Source: Pararoseomonas sp. SCSIO 73927 (GTDB taxonomy: Bacteria > Pseudomonadota > Alphaproteobacteria > Acetobacterales > Acetobacteraceae). From it: a stretch of DNA of 64,000 nucleotides. The translations under genes were made by a program, and so were the position numbers. Shown here piece by piece: positions 10,762 through 19,269 of the stretch. The stretch spans positions 3,814,001 to 3,878,000 of the forward strand of contig NZ_CP146232.1 in assembly GCF_037040815.1 (NCBI RefSeq). Reading direction: 5' to 3'. A model generated the notes under the pieces. The model saw only the letters and a program-made list of their open reading frames with translations, did not search any database and was not told where the DNA came from. Position 1 is the stretch's first letter. The number at the start of each line of letters is the position of its first letter.

Positions 10762-12051
10762 ATGGCCAATGTCGCCATCATCGGCGCCCAGTGGGGTGAC
10801 GAGGGCAAGGGCAAGGTGGTGGACTGGCTCGCCAGCCGCGCCGACATCGTGGTGCGCTTCCAGGGCGGCCATAACGCGGGCCACACGCTGGTGGTGGGGA
10901 ACCAGACCTACAAGCTGAGCCTGCTGCCCTCCGGCGTGGTGCGCGGGAAGCTCGGGATCATCGGCAACGGCGTGGTGCTGGATCCGGACGCGCTGCTTTC
11001 CGAGATCGCGAAGGTGACGGCGCAGGGGCTGAGCGTGACGCCGGAGAACCTGCGGATCGCGGAGAACACGCCGCTGATCCTGCCGCTGCACCCCGCGCTG
11101 GACAAGGCGCGCGAGGCGGCGCGCGGGGGCGACAAGATCGGCACGACCGGGCGCGGCATCGGGCCGGCCTATGAGGACAAGGTGGGGCGGCGCTCCATCC
11201 GCCTCTGCGACCTGGCGGAGCCCGACACGCTCTCGAAAAAGCTGGACGAGCTGCTGCTGCACCACAACTCGCTGCTGCGCGGGCTCGGGGCCCCGGAGTT
11301 CGAGAAGGCCGAGTTGATGGAGAAGATCCAGGGCTGGGCGCCGAAGCTGCTGCCCTTCATGGAGGCGGTGTGGGAGCGGCTGGACACGGCCCGCGCCGAG
11401 GGCAAGCGCGTGCTGTTCGAGGGCGCGCAGGCCGTGATGCTGGACGTGGACCACGGGACCTTCCCCTACGTCACATCCTCCAACACCGTGGCGGGCAACG
11501 CGGCGGCGGGGTCGGGGGTCGGGCCGCACGCGATCGGCAACGTGCTGGGGATCGCGAAGGCCTACACCACCCGCGTCGGGTCCGGGCCGTTCCCGACGGA
11601 GCTGTTCGACGACACGGGCAAGCTGCTGGGCGAGCGCGGGCACGAGTTCGGCACCGTGACCGGCCGCCCGCGTCGCTGCGGCTGGTTCGACGCCTGCCTC
11701 GTGCGCCAGGCCGTGAAGGTGGGTGGCGTGCAGGGGCTGGTGCTGACGAAGCTCGACGTGCTGGACGGGCTGCCGGAGCTGAAGATCTGCACGGGCTACG
11801 AGATCGACGGCGAGCGCGTGCGCCGCCTGCCGGCCGCGATGGCGGCGCAGGCGGCGGCGAAGCCGGTCTACGAGACGATCGAGGGCTGGTCCGGCTCCAC
11901 GCGCGGCGCGCGGAGCTGGGGGGAGCTGCCGGCGCAGGCGATCAAGTACGTGCGCCGGATCGAGGAGCTGGTGGAGGCGCCGGTGACGCTGCTCTCCACC
12001 AGCCCGGAGCGGGACGACACCATCACCGTCAGCGACCCGTTTGCGGGGTAG
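10762..12051 (+). CDS. purA: adenylosuccinate synthetase
   Basis: Condenses IMP and aspartate with GTP hydrolysis to adenylosuccinate in AMP biosynthesis. 429 residues, a standard length. [18 protein letters not shown] is the start with its GDEGKGK phosphate loop; GGHNAGHT and [14 protein letters not shown] follow, and the conserved [11 protein letters not shown] lies near residue 295. The ATG at 10762 follows the hisZ stop by 4 bp with an AAGGAA ribosome site inside the hisZ 3' end. Confidence 0.98.
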   Translation: MANVAIIGAQWGDEGKGKVVDWLASRADIVVRFQGGHNAGHTLVVGNQTYKLSLLPSGVVRGKLGIIGNGVVLDPDALLSEIAKVTAQGLSVTPENLRIAENTPLILPLHPALDKAREAARGGDKIGTTGRGIGPAYEDKVGRRSIRLCDLAEPDTLSKKLDELLLHHNSLLRGLGAPEFEKAELMEKIQGWAPKLLPFMEAVWERLDTARAEGKRVLFEGAQAVMLDVDHGTFPYVTSSNTVAGNAAAGSGVGPHAIGNVLGIAKAYTTRVGSGPFPTELFDDTGKLLGERGHEFGTVTGRPRRCGWFDACLVRQAVKVGGVQGLVLTKLDVLDGLPELKICTGYEIDGERVRRLPAAMAAQAAAKPVYETIEGWSGSTRGARSWGELPAQAIKYVRRIEELVEAPVTLLSTSPERDDTITVSDPFAG

Positions 12052-12082
12052 CGGGGCGCGGGGTAGCGGGAACGGGGAGCGC

Positions 12083-12298
12083 TCAGCGGTCCTCCGACCG
12101 CCAGGGGGCCTGCCGGCCGGCGTGGCGCAGGCCCACCCCGCCGCCCGCCGGCAGGATGCGGCCGCCATCGCCGGGGTAGCGCTGCCCGGCCCGGGAGGGC
12201 ACCTCCAGCAGCGCGGCCTGGCGCCGGGCCTCGTCGGGCCCGAGGCGCGCCTCGTCCGGGCGCAGAGGGCGGGCGTGCTGAACGGATAGCGTTATCAT
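12083..12298 (-). CDS. small hypothetical protein
   Basis: A 71-residue open frame on the minus strand between purA and glcF, otherwise a 394-bp gap. Starting at ATG 12298, nearly every codon ends in G or C, as in neighbouring real genes. The product is Arg/Gly/Ala-rich (LRPDEARLGPDEARRQAALL, then a Gly-rich centre), with no signal peptide or membrane helix and no recognised domain. A weak AGGAA lies upstream. It may equally be a chance frame in GC-rich DNA. Confidence 0.4.
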   Translation of the reverse strand: MITLSVQHARPLRPDEARLGPDEARRQAALLEVPSRAGQRYPGDGGRILPAGGGVGLRHAGRQAPWRSEDR

Positions 12299-12445
12299 GC
12301 CTATGTGCTGTTCCTGGTTTCCTGGAGCTGGCCGCTGCGGGGCCGGCGCATTTGGGGGCGGGCGCCGCCCTGTTCTAGTGTGGGGAAGAACGGAACGCGC
12401 GAGGCGCCGGTTGCGCCTGTAACCTTTTGTCGGGCGGGGAAGCGC

Positions 12446-13795
12446 ATGAGGACGGAGTTCACGGCGGCGCAGCTGGCGGATCCGGACATCCGCGAGTCCA
12501 ATCAGATCCTGCGAACCTGCGTGCATTGCGGGTTCTGCACGGCGACCTGCCCCACCTTCGTGCTGCTGGGGGACGAGTTGGATAGCCCGCGCGGGCGCAT
12601 CTACCTCATCAAGGACATGCTGGAATCCGGCCGCGCGGCGCGGGAGGAGGAGGTGCGGCACGTGGACCGCTGCCTCTCCTGCCTCTCCTGCATGACGACC
12701 TGCCCAAGCGGCGTGAACTACATGCACCTGGTGGATCACGCGCGCAGCCATATCGAGAAGACCTATCGCCGCCCGCCGATGGAGCGGGCGATCCGCGCCG
12801 TGCTGTCGCTGGTGCTGCCGCGCCCGCGGCTGTTCCGGGCGGCGCTGGCGGGGGCGCGGCTGGCGCGGCCGCTACGGGGGCTGTTCGGGGGGGCTTCCAT
12901 GACCGCGAAGCGGCTGCGGGCGATGCTGGACCTGGCGCCGGAGGCGGTGCCGGAGCCCGGGGATTCCGCGAAGCCCACCGTGCACCGCGCGCAGGGGCCG
13001 CGGCGCGGGCGGGTGGCGCTGCTGACGGGCTGCGCGCAGACGGTGCTCGCGCCCTCCATCAACGAGGCGACGATCCGGCTGCTGACGCGGATGGGGATCG
13101 AGGTGGTGGTGACGGCGGGGCAGGGCTGCTGCGGCGCGCTGACCCATCACATGGGGAAGCAGGGCTCCTCCCACACCCAGGCGCGGCGCAACATCGAGGC
13201 CTGGGCGGCCGAGGCGCGCGGGGAGGGGCTGGACGCGATCGTGGTGAACGCCTCGGGCTGCGGCACCGCGGTGAAGGATTACGGCCACATGTTCCGGGAG
13301 GCCGAGCCGGGGCTGCGGGACAGGGCGGCGCTGGTGGCGGAGCTGGCGAAGGACGTGTCCGAGGTGCTGGAGGCTTTCCGTTACGCGCCGGTGCGGGAGA
13401 GGCCGGGGATCGCGGTGGCCTATCACGCCGCCTGCTCGCTCCAGCACGGGCAGCGGATCACGGGCGTGCCGAAGGCGTTGCTGGAGCGGGCGGGGTTCGA
13501 CGTGCGGGTGCCGTCGGAGGCGCATCTCTGCTGCGGCAGCGCGGGCACCTACAACATCCTGCAGCCGGAGATCGCGGGGCGGCTGCGGGAGCGCAAGCTG
13601 GGGCATCTGGAGGCGACGGGGGCGGATCTCGTCGCGTCGGGCAATATCGGGTGCCTGACGCAGCTCGGGGGCGGGATGCCGGTGGCGCACACGGTGGAGC
13701 TGCTGGACTGGATGGCCGGGGGGCCGGCGCCGGCGGCGGTGGCAGGGCTGCGGCGGCCGGAGCCGGCGACGTCGGGGGCGCCCTCGGCCGCCTGA
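12446..13795 (+). CDS. glcF: glycolate oxidase iron-sulfur subunit
   Basis: Electron-transfer subunit of membrane-associated glycolate dehydrogenase (GlcDEF), which oxidises glycolate to glyoxylate. 449 residues. Two 4Fe-4S motifs are visible, CVHCGFCTATCP at about residue 29 and CLSCLSCMTTCPSG at about residue 79, followed by two CCG domains (GQGCCGAL and HLCCGSAGTYN). The ATG at 12446 places the first cluster at the usual distance. glcD and glcE are not in the flanking sequence, so the catalytic FAD subunits must be encoded elsewhere. Confidence 0.93.
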   Translation: MRTEFTAAQLADPDIRESNQILRTCVHCGFCTATCPTFVLLGDELDSPRGRIYLIKDMLESGRAAREEEVRHVDRCLSCLSCMTTCPSGVNYMHLVDHARSHIEKTYRRPPMERAIRAVLSLVLPRPRLFRAALAGARLARPLRGLFGGASMTAKRLRAMLDLAPEAVPEPGDSAKPTVHRAQGPRRGRVALLTGCAQTVLAPSINEATIRLLTRMGIEVVVTAGQGCCGALTHHMGKQGSSHTQARRNIEAWAAEARGEGLDAIVVNASGCGTAVKDYGHMFREAEPGLRDRAALVAELAKDVSEVLEAFRYAPVRERPGIAVAYHAACSLQHGQRITGVPKALLERAGFDVRVPSEAHLCCGSAGTYNILQPEIAGRLRERKLGHLEATGADLVASGNIGCLTQLGGGMPVAHTVELLDWMAGGPAPAAVAGLRRPEPATSGAPSAA

Positions 13796-13814
13796 GGCCG
13801 GGCGCGACGCTGGA

Positions 13815-13842
13815 GTTGCCGCATAGGGGTTGCCGCAATGGG
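13815..13842. repeat. 14-bp tandem duplication
   Basis: Two adjacent 14-bp units, GTTGCCGCATAGGG and GTTGCCGCAATGGG, identical at 12 of 14 positions, lie between the glcF stop and the following TPR gene. Their role is unknown; they could be a binding site or simple slippage. Confidence 0.7.
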
Positions 13843-13927
13843 GACGCCACCGTCTGGCCGCGCCGGGCTTGGCGCGGTCGGGCGGCCGACCCCATCTGGG
13901 CGGCGTAATCACCTCGGGAGAGGGCGG

Positions 13928-14557
13928 ATGAGGCGCTGGGCTGTGATGGCGGGGCTGCTGCTCTCGGCGGGGGCTTCGGCGCAGGTGCTGCCCGTGCCGG
14001 GCGGCGGGGCGGGGATGGGGCCGGCGGTGCCGCCGCTGGCGGTGCCCCTGCCGAAGCCCGGCGCGGCGGAGGCCCGGCGGGCGGAGCTGAACCGGCTGCT
14101 GGACGCCCTGCCGCAGGCGCCGAGCGAGGAGACGGCGGCGCCCCTGCAGGCGCGCATCCAGGCGCTCTGGGCCGAGGGCGGATCGCCTGCGGTGGGGCTT
14201 CTTCTGCGGAAGGGGCTGCGGGCGATGGAGGCGAACCAGCCCGGGGAGGCGGTGGAGGACCTGGACGCGGCCATCACGCTGCAGCCGGACTTCCCGGAAT
14301 CCTGGATCCTGCGCGCGAGGGCCCAGGCCGCCGCCGGGGAGCGCGGGGCGGCGGCGTCCGACCTGCGGGAGGCGCTGCGGCTGGAGCCGCGGCACTTCGG
14401 GGCGCTGCTCGCCCTCTCGGACATACAGGAGGAGGCGGGCGACCTGGCCGGGGCGCTGCGGAGCCTCGACGCGGCGCTGCGGATCAACCCGCGCCTGCCG
14501 GGCGGGGCGGGGCGGCGGCGGGAACTGGCGCGGCGGGCGCAGGGCGACGCGACTTAA
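13928..14557 (+). CDS. exported TPR-repeat protein
   Basis: 209 residues. A signal peptide (MRRWAVMAGLLLSAGASAQ, probable cleavage after ASA) sends it to the periplasm. Residues about 85-190 hold three tetratricopeptide-like repeats (ANQPGEAVEDLDAAITLQPD and following). The N-terminal third is Pro/Gly/Ala-rich. Such proteins usually scaffold envelope complexes; no specific role can be given. ATG 13928 has GGGAGAGGG upstream. Confidence 0.75.
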   Translation: MRRWAVMAGLLLSAGASAQVLPVPGGGAGMGPAVPPLAVPLPKPGAAEARRAELNRLLDALPQAPSEETAAPLQARIQALWAEGGSPAVGLLLRKGLRAMEANQPGEAVEDLDAAITLQPDFPESWILRARAQAAAGERGAAASDLREALRLEPRHFGALLALSDIQEEAGDLAGALRSLDAALRINPRLPGGAGRRRELARRAQGDAT

Positions 14558-14663
14558 GGGCCGTTGCGGTCCGGAGCGGCGGGCACCCAGGGGGCTATTC
14601 AAGAGGGTATACCGCCGCAACGGCCGGATGGCTCGGGCAGGGGCTGGTGGGGGAGAATGCGGC

Positions 14664-15770
14664 ATGCGCGACACACCCGATTCCATCCCCGGCATCCGCC
14701 CCGGTCCCTCCCGCGATCCGCTCGGGGACGAGGCGCTGTGGCAAGCGCTGCTGCGGCGGGAGCCCTTGCCCGGCCGCTTCTACGGCGTGACCACCCAGGG
14801 GGTGGTCTGCCGGTTCGGCTGTCCGGCCCGGACGCCGCTGCGGCGGCACGCGCGGTTCTTCTCCAGCGTCGCTGAAGCGGGAGGGGAGGGGTTCCGGCCC
14901 TGCCTGCGCTGCGACCCCGCGGGGGAGCGGGCGGCGATCCACGCGGCGGCCGTGCGCGGGGCCTGCGCGGCGATCGAGGCGGCGGTGGAGGCCGGGGAGG
15001 CGGTGCCGTCCCTCGTGGCCCTCGCGGGGAGGGCCGGCTACGCGCGCCACCATTTCCTGCGCCTGTTCCGGGACGTGGCGGGGGTTACGCCGCACGCCTT
15101 CGCGGCGGCGCTGCGGGCCCGGCGCCTGGGCGAGGCGCTGGCCTGCGGCGGGCGCGTGGCGGACGCGGTGGCGGAGGCGGGGATCGGCAGCGAGAGCCGG
15201 GTATATGAGGACGGGGCGCGGATGCTCGGCATGACCCCGGGCGCGGCGCGGCGCGGCGGCGCGGGAGAGGTGATCCGGGTGGCCTTCGGTACCGGGCCTC
15301 TGGGGCTGGTGATGGTGGGGATGACCGCGCGCGGGGTCTGCGCCATCGAGCTGGGCGAGGACGAGGCGGCGTTGCGGGCCTCGCTCGCGGCGCGGTTCCC
15401 GCAGGCCCGGATCGAGCCGGCGGACGAGGGGGGGCGGGCGGCGGTGGCGCGGGTGCTGGGCTGGGTGGAGGAGCCGCACGGCGCGCTGGACCTGCCGCTG
15501 GACCTGCGCGGCACTGCCTTTCAGCGGCGCGTCTGGGAGGCGCTGCGGACCATTCCCGTTGGGGAGACGACGGATTACGCGGCGCTCGCGGGATCGCTCG
15601 GCCTGCCGCGCGGGGCGCGGGCGGTGGCGCGGGCCTGCGCCGGGAACGGCGTGGCGCTGGCCGTGCCCTGCCACCGCGTGGTCGGGCGGGACGGGACGCT
15701 GCGCGGCTACCGCTGGGGCCTGGCGCGCAAGGCGGCGCTGCTGGCGCGGGAGAGGGGCGGGGCCGCCTGA
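14664..15770 (+). CDS. ada: bifunctional Ada: methylphosphotriester/O6-alkylguanine-DNA methyltransferase and transcriptional regulator
   Basis: Repairs alkylated DNA by suicidal methyl transfer and activates the adaptive response. The N-terminal zinc domain shows C49, C53, C80 and C83 (VCRFGC and CLRC), one of which accepts the methyl from phosphotriesters. An AraC-type HTH follows (residues about 95-185), and the C-terminal methyltransferase domain has PCHRV with acceptor C336. The 368-residue length matches E. coli Ada. ATG 14664 has GGGAGA upstream. No alkB or alkA is adjacent. Confidence 0.95.
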   Translation: MRDTPDSIPGIRPGPSRDPLGDEALWQALLRREPLPGRFYGVTTQGVVCRFGCPARTPLRRHARFFSSVAEAGGEGFRPCLRCDPAGERAAIHAAAVRGACAAIEAAVEAGEAVPSLVALAGRAGYARHHFLRLFRDVAGVTPHAFAAALRARRLGEALACGGRVADAVAEAGIGSESRVYEDGARMLGMTPGAARRGGAGEVIRVAFGTGPLGLVMVGMTARGVCAIELGEDEAALRASLAARFPQARIEPADEGGRAAVARVLGWVEEPHGALDLPLDLRGTAFQRRVWEALRTIPVGETTDYAALAGSLGLPRGARAVARACAGNGVALAVPCHRVVGRDGTLRGYRWGLARKAALLARERGGAA

Positions 15771-15927
15771 GGGGCATCCCGGTCCCCGGCGGCGACATCA
15801 CCGGGGCTTCCGGTTGTCCGCTCTCCGTCTCCGGGGATGGGCCACACCCCTTGGCCGGGGGGCATTGTGCGCCCTTCGCGGATACGGAGAATGCGGTCTG
15901 CAGGAGTTGAGCAGGAGGTCAGGGCGC

Positions 15928-16182
15928 GTGCAGCGGCATCCCATCCAGGACAACCCTTTCCGGAAGAGGGGTGCCGGGGAGCGGCGCGAGGCCGCGCTGG
16001 ACCGCTTCGGCGACATTGACGAGGCGCCGTGGGACACCCAGGCGCCAAAGGAGCTCTGGACCGAGGAGGAGAGGCGGGGCGCCACGCGGCTGCGGGCGGT
16101 GCGGCTGCTGCTCTGGATCACGGTGCTGGGGGCTGCGGGGGCGTTGCTGGTGGGGCTCGGGCGGGTGTTCCTGGCGGGCTGA
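15928..16182 (+). CDS. small single-pass membrane protein
   Basis: 84 residues from a GTG start that has AGGAGG ten bases upstream, which decides the start. The first 57 residues are charged and soluble (RHPIQDNPFRKRG, then FGDIDEAPWD), followed by one C-terminal transmembrane helix (residues about 60-80). No family recognised. It converges on the membrane protein gene at 16224 with a hairpin between them. Confidence 0.65.
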   Translation: MQRHPIQDNPFRKRGAGERREAALDRFGDIDEAPWDTQAPKELWTEEERRGATRLRAVRLLLWITVLGAAGALLVGLGRVFLAG

Positions 16183-16186
16183 AGGT

Positions 16187-16218
16187 GCGGCCGGGCACCA
16201 CCGGTCAGGACCGGCCGC
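16187..16218. terminator. hairpin between convergent genes
   Basis: Perfect 8-bp stem GCGGCCGG/CCGGCCGC around a 16-base loop, located between the convergent stops at 16182 and 16224. It could terminate transcription from both sides, but there is no T tract. Confidence 0.4.
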
Positions 16219-16223
16219 GCCGG

Positions 16224-16919
16224 TCAGGTGGACAGCCCGCGCCCGAACTCGATCGGGGGCGGCGACGGTTCCCAGGCGAGCAGCAGAAGTGGCAGCGCGA
16301 CGACGAGCGCGGCGACGAGCAGCAGGCGGAGTGCGCCGGGCGTTCCGGCGCGCCGGGTCAGAAGAGCGTGCGGGGCGAACCCGAGGAGCAGGACGAGGAA
16401 GGGCAGGGGCGCCCCCAGCCCGCCGCCCAGGTGGAAGGTGATGGCGTAGGTCGCGGCGAGGGCGGCCAGGGCACCGCCGGCGGCGGTTCCGCGGGGGGCA
16501 CGGGACGGGGCCCGCTCAGCCCAGCCGCGCACGACATGGGTGAGATGGGCGAGGAGGCCGCCGGCGAGCGCGACCGCGGGCCCGAACCAGAGCCCGGCGA
16601 CGGCAAATCCCCAGAAGGCGGGATCCGAGGGCGGCGCGGTCCAGAGCCAGTCCAGCCCGGCTGACGCCGCCCAGATGAGGGCCGTTCCGATGATGAACCC
16701 CACCGGCATGACGCCCGGCATGACGAAGAGGAAGAGCGCCGTGACGAGGAGCGCGGCGATGACGGCCCTCCGCGCCGGCGCGGTCCCGAGACCGATCCAG
16801 GGCAGGAGGTAGAGCAGCGGCGCCAGCGGATAGGCGGCAAGTCCGGCCCGTGTCCCCGCCGCGAGCAGAACCGCCCATCCGAGCGCCGCGACGGCGAGGG
16901 GGAGGAGCGCGGCCGGCAC
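16224..16919 (-). CDS. hypothetical multi-pass membrane protein
   Basis: 231 residues with about seven hydrophobic segments, beginning at the N-terminus and ending before a short PPPIEFGRG tail. No family motif recognised; the many small residues and FVMPGVMPVGFIIG suggest a compact helical bundle. The third-position G/C bias supports coding. It is 22 bp downstream of, and codirectional with, the secreted protein gene at 16942, so they may form an operon. Function unknown. Confidence 0.65.
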   Translation of the reverse strand: MPAALLPLAVAALGWAVLLAAGTRAGLAAYPLAPLLYLLPWIGLGTAPARRAVIAALLVTALFLFVMPGVMPVGFIIGTALIWAASAGLDWLWTAPPSDPAFWGFAVAGLWFGPAVALAGGLLAHLTHVVRGWAERAPSRAPRGTAAGGALAALAATYAITFHLGGGLGAPLPFLVLLLGFAPHALLTRRAGTPGALRLLLVAALVVALPLLLLAWEPSPPPIEFGRGLST

Positions 16920-16941
16920 GGCGCGCGCCGGCTCCGCGGGG

Positions 16942-17442
16942 CTAGCGCGGCGTGGCGGGAGCGGCCGGGGGCGCCGGATCAGCGGGGGTGGGTGCAGCCG
17001 GGGTGGGGGTAGCCGGGGCAGGTACAGCCGGGCCCTGGGCCGCGGGCGCGCGCGGCGCGGCGGGCTGTCCGGCAGGGCGGTCGCGCGGTGTCAGCGTTTC
17101 CGTGCCGATGCCGTTGCTGCCGACGATGGTCCACTGGCCGTTGAGGCTGCCGTCGTCGGCGCGCTGGTATATGGCCACGCCCGGCCGCTGGCCCACGGTG
17201 AAGCCGATGGCGAAGCTCGGGCCGGCGGACATGCCGTAGCCCTCGAACCGGGCCTCGCCCACCTGCCAGGCGATCCGCCAGGAGGCGAGCCCGACCTGCT
17301 GCATGAGCATGGTGCCGCTGTAGGTGGTGCCCTCGGCGCTGACCCCGCTCACCTCGTAGAGGCCGTTGCGCTGCGCCTGCGCGGGCGCGGCGGCGACTGT
17401 CAGGCCGGCGGCCGCGAGGGCGGCCATGGTGGTGCGCTTCAT
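16942..17442 (-). CDS. secreted protein with Ala/Pro-rich tail
   Basis: 166 residues: signal peptide MKRTTMAALAAAGLTVAAAPAQAQ with cleavage after AQA, a beta-rich domain of about 95 residues (NGLYEVSGVSAEGTTYSG onward, several Gly/Tyr strands), then a 45-residue Ala/Pro/Thr-rich tail. ATG 17442 is chosen over ATG 17454 because GAGG lies at a proper distance only from the former. No named family; probably a periplasmic protein. Confidence 0.7.
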   Translation of the reverse strand: MKRTTMAALAAAGLTVAAAPAQAQRNGLYEVSGVSAEGTTYSGTMLMQQVGLASWRIAWQVGEARFEGYGMSAGPSFAIGFTVGQRPGVAIYQRADDGSLNGQWTIVGSNGIGTETLTPRDRPAGQPAAPRAPAAQGPAVPAPATPTPAAPTPADPAPPAAPATPR

Positions 17443-17563
17443 CGTCGTCCTCATCTCCGGCGGGTGGTCCCAGCGGGTGGTCCCAATTGGTCTTCCGGGT
17501 GCCGGGCCGCCATTCTCGGGCGGGCCGGCCGGTCTGTGAATGGGGTCCGAGGATGAGGGGCGG

Positions 17564-19213
17564 TTACTCGACGATCGCCACGCGGAGCGCGTTGGTGGTG
17601 CCCGGGGTGCCGAAGGGGACGCCGGCCACCACCACCACCTCGTCGCCGGTGGTCGCGAAGCCCTCGGCGGCGGCGGCGCGCAGCCCCTTGGCGACCATGT
17701 CCGTCATGCTCGCCGGCTCCTTGCTCAGCACGGGGTGGACGCCCCAGACGAGGGCGAGGCGGCGCGCCGTACTCTCGTTCGCGGTCATGCCGATGATGGG
17801 GGCCGCCGGGCGCTCGCGCGCTACGCGCAGCACGGTGGAGCCGGTGGAGGTGAAGGCGCCGATCGCCTCCGCCTCAATCGTGCTGGCCACCTGGCGGGCG
17901 GCGGCTGCGATGGCGTCCGAGGAGGTGTGGCGCGGCTCCGGGCGGTTGTTGTCGGTGATGGCGCGCCAGCCCGGGTCCTGCTCCGTGCGGGCGACGATGC
18001 GGTCCATGATGTTCACCGCCTCGTAGGGGTAGCTGCCGGCGGCAGTCTCGGCGGAGAGCATCACGGCGTCGGCGCCGTCGAACACGGCGGTGGCCACGTC
18101 GGAGGCCTCCGCGCGGGTCGGGGTGGGGGCGGAGATCATGCTCTCCAGCATCTGGGTGGCGACCACGACGGGCAGGCCGCGGGTGCGGGCGGCGCGGACG
18201 ATGCGCTTCTGGATCAGCGGCACCTCCTCCGGCGGGCACTCCACGCCGAGGTCGCCGCGGGCGACCATCACGGCGTCGGCGAGGTCGAGGATGTCGTCCA
18301 TCCGCTCCACCGCCTGGGGCTTCTCCATCTTCACCATGATCCAGGCGCGGCCGTTCGCGATGGCCTTCGCCTCCGCCACGTCCTCCGGGCGCTGGACGAA
18401 GGAGAGGCCGATGAACTCCACGCCCTGCTCAAGCACGAAGTCGAGGTCGGCGCGGTCCTTCACGGTCAGGGCGGGGATGGGCAGCACGACGTCCGGCACG
18501 TTCACGCCCTTGCGGTCGGACAGGGCGCCGCCGACGAGCACTTCCGTCTCCAGGTGGTCGTCCCGCTGCCGGACGACGCCGAGGCGGAGCTTGCCGTCAT
18601 CCAGCAGCAGGGAGGTGCCGATGCGGGCGGCCGAGATGATCTCGGGGTGGGGAAGCTGCACGCGGCGCACGTCGCCGGGGACGGGGGAGAGATCCAGGCG
18701 GAAGGGCTGGCCCTGCTGGAGCTGGACGCGGCCGCCGCCAAACTTGCCGACGCGGAGCTTCGGGCCCTGCACGTCCGCCAGGATGCCGATGGGGCGGCCG
18801 GTGCGGCGCTCGATCTCGCGGATGGTCGCGATGCGGGCCGCGTGGTCCTCGTGGGAACCGTGGGAGAAGTTGAGGCGGAAGACGTCCGCGCCGGCGCGGA
18901 ACAGGCGCTCGATGACCTGCGGGTCGGCGCTGGCCGGGCCGAGGGTGGCGATCATCTTCGTGCGGCGGCGGCGGCGGATCGGGATGCGGCTGGCCAAGCG
19001 GGGGCCTCCTGTCTGCTCGAAGCCAGACTTTTCGAAGAGGGGGCGGCGAAGGGTCTCGGGCGGGACCTCCATGATCCGCGCCACCTCCTCCACCCGCTCC
19101 GGCGGCACGCGGCGCCACTGGGAGACGGCGGCCGTCGAGATGCCGAGCCCGGTGGCGATCCGGGTCACGGCCCCACGACGGGCGAGAAGGTCTTCGAGAA
19201 GCTTGTCGCGCAT
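17564..19213 (-). CDS. ttuE: pyruvate kinase with in-frame N-terminal YdaS-like HTH domain
   Basis: Residues about 86-549 are a complete pyruvate kinase (PEP + ADP to pyruvate + ATP): TKMIATLGPAS start, FRLNFSHG, the active-site IMVKMEKPQAV, MVARGDLGVE, then the C-terminal domain. Residues 1-62 are an HTH resembling YdaS/Cro-like antitoxins (ARRGAVTRIATGLGISTAAV, SQWRRVPPERVEEVARI). There is no stop between the two, so translation from ATG 19213 gives a 549-residue fusion; pyruvate kinases are normally about 475. An internal TTG at 18997 with a perfect AGGAGG seven bases upstream would give a 477-residue enzyme of ordinary length. The gene follows a ttuD-like kinase and is close to ttuC, so it fits TtuE of tartrate catabolism. 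The symbol is by context. Confidence 0.9.
   Translation of the reverse strand: MRDKLLEDLLARRGAVTRIATGLGISTAAVSQWRRVPPERVEEVARIMEVPPETLRRPLFEKSGFEQTGGPRLASRIPIRRRRRTKMIATLGPASADPQVIERLFRAGADVFRLNFSHGSHEDHAARIATIREIERRTGRPIGILADVQGPKLRVGKFGGGRVQLQQGQPFRLDLSPVPGDVRRVQLPHPEIISAARIGTSLLLDDGKLRLGVVRQRDDHLETEVLVGGALSDRKGVNVPDVVLPIPALTVKDRADLDFVLEQGVEFIGLSFVQRPEDVAEAKAIANGRAWIMVKMEKPQAVERMDDILDLADAVMVARGDLGVECPPEEVPLIQKRIVRAARTRGLPVVVATQMLESMISAPTPTRAEASDVATAVFDGADAVMLSAETAAGSYPYEAVNIMDRIVARTEQDPGWRAITDNNRPEPRHTSSDAIAAAARQVASTIEAEAIGAFTSTGSTVLRVARERPAAPIIGMTANESTARRLALVWGVHPVLSKEPASMTDMVAKGLRAAAAEGFATTGDEVVVVAGVPFGTPGTTNALRVAIVE
18995..19010 (-). promoter_or_regulatory. internal Shine-Dalgarno and TTG start within the pyruvate kinase gene
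   Basis: AGGAGG (19010-19005, minus strand), seven bases, then TTG (18997-18995) in frame with the kinase. Initiation here would make a kinase without the HTH domain. By contrast the ATG at 19213 has no visible ribosome site. Confidence 0.6.
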
Positions 19214-19240
19214 GGCGCCAAGTTAGGCGCCGTAAGTTAC
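19214..19240. promoter_or_regulatory. candidate operator: tandem GGCGCC-AAGTTA repeats
   Basis: Immediately before the fusion's ATG are two direct repeats on the plus strand, GGCGCCAAGTTA and GGCGCCGTAAGTTA. The second contains the perfect palindrome GTAAGTTAC and the first the near-palindrome CCAAGTTAGG. The surrounding 50 bp are markedly AT-rich for this genome. This arrangement fits an autoregulatory site for the HTH domain; binding is inferred. Confidence 0.4.
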
Positions 19241-19269
19241 ATATGCTAGGGGCTTAGGACTTATATTTA

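Noticed and set aside
12305..12445. Upstream extension of glcF
   Set aside because: Non-conserved residues before MRTEFTAAQL; the ATG at 12446 gives the normal family N-terminus.
14606..14613. GGTATACC palindrome upstream of ada
   Set aside because: Eight bases are too short to claim as an operator and no known Ada-box sequence accompanies it.
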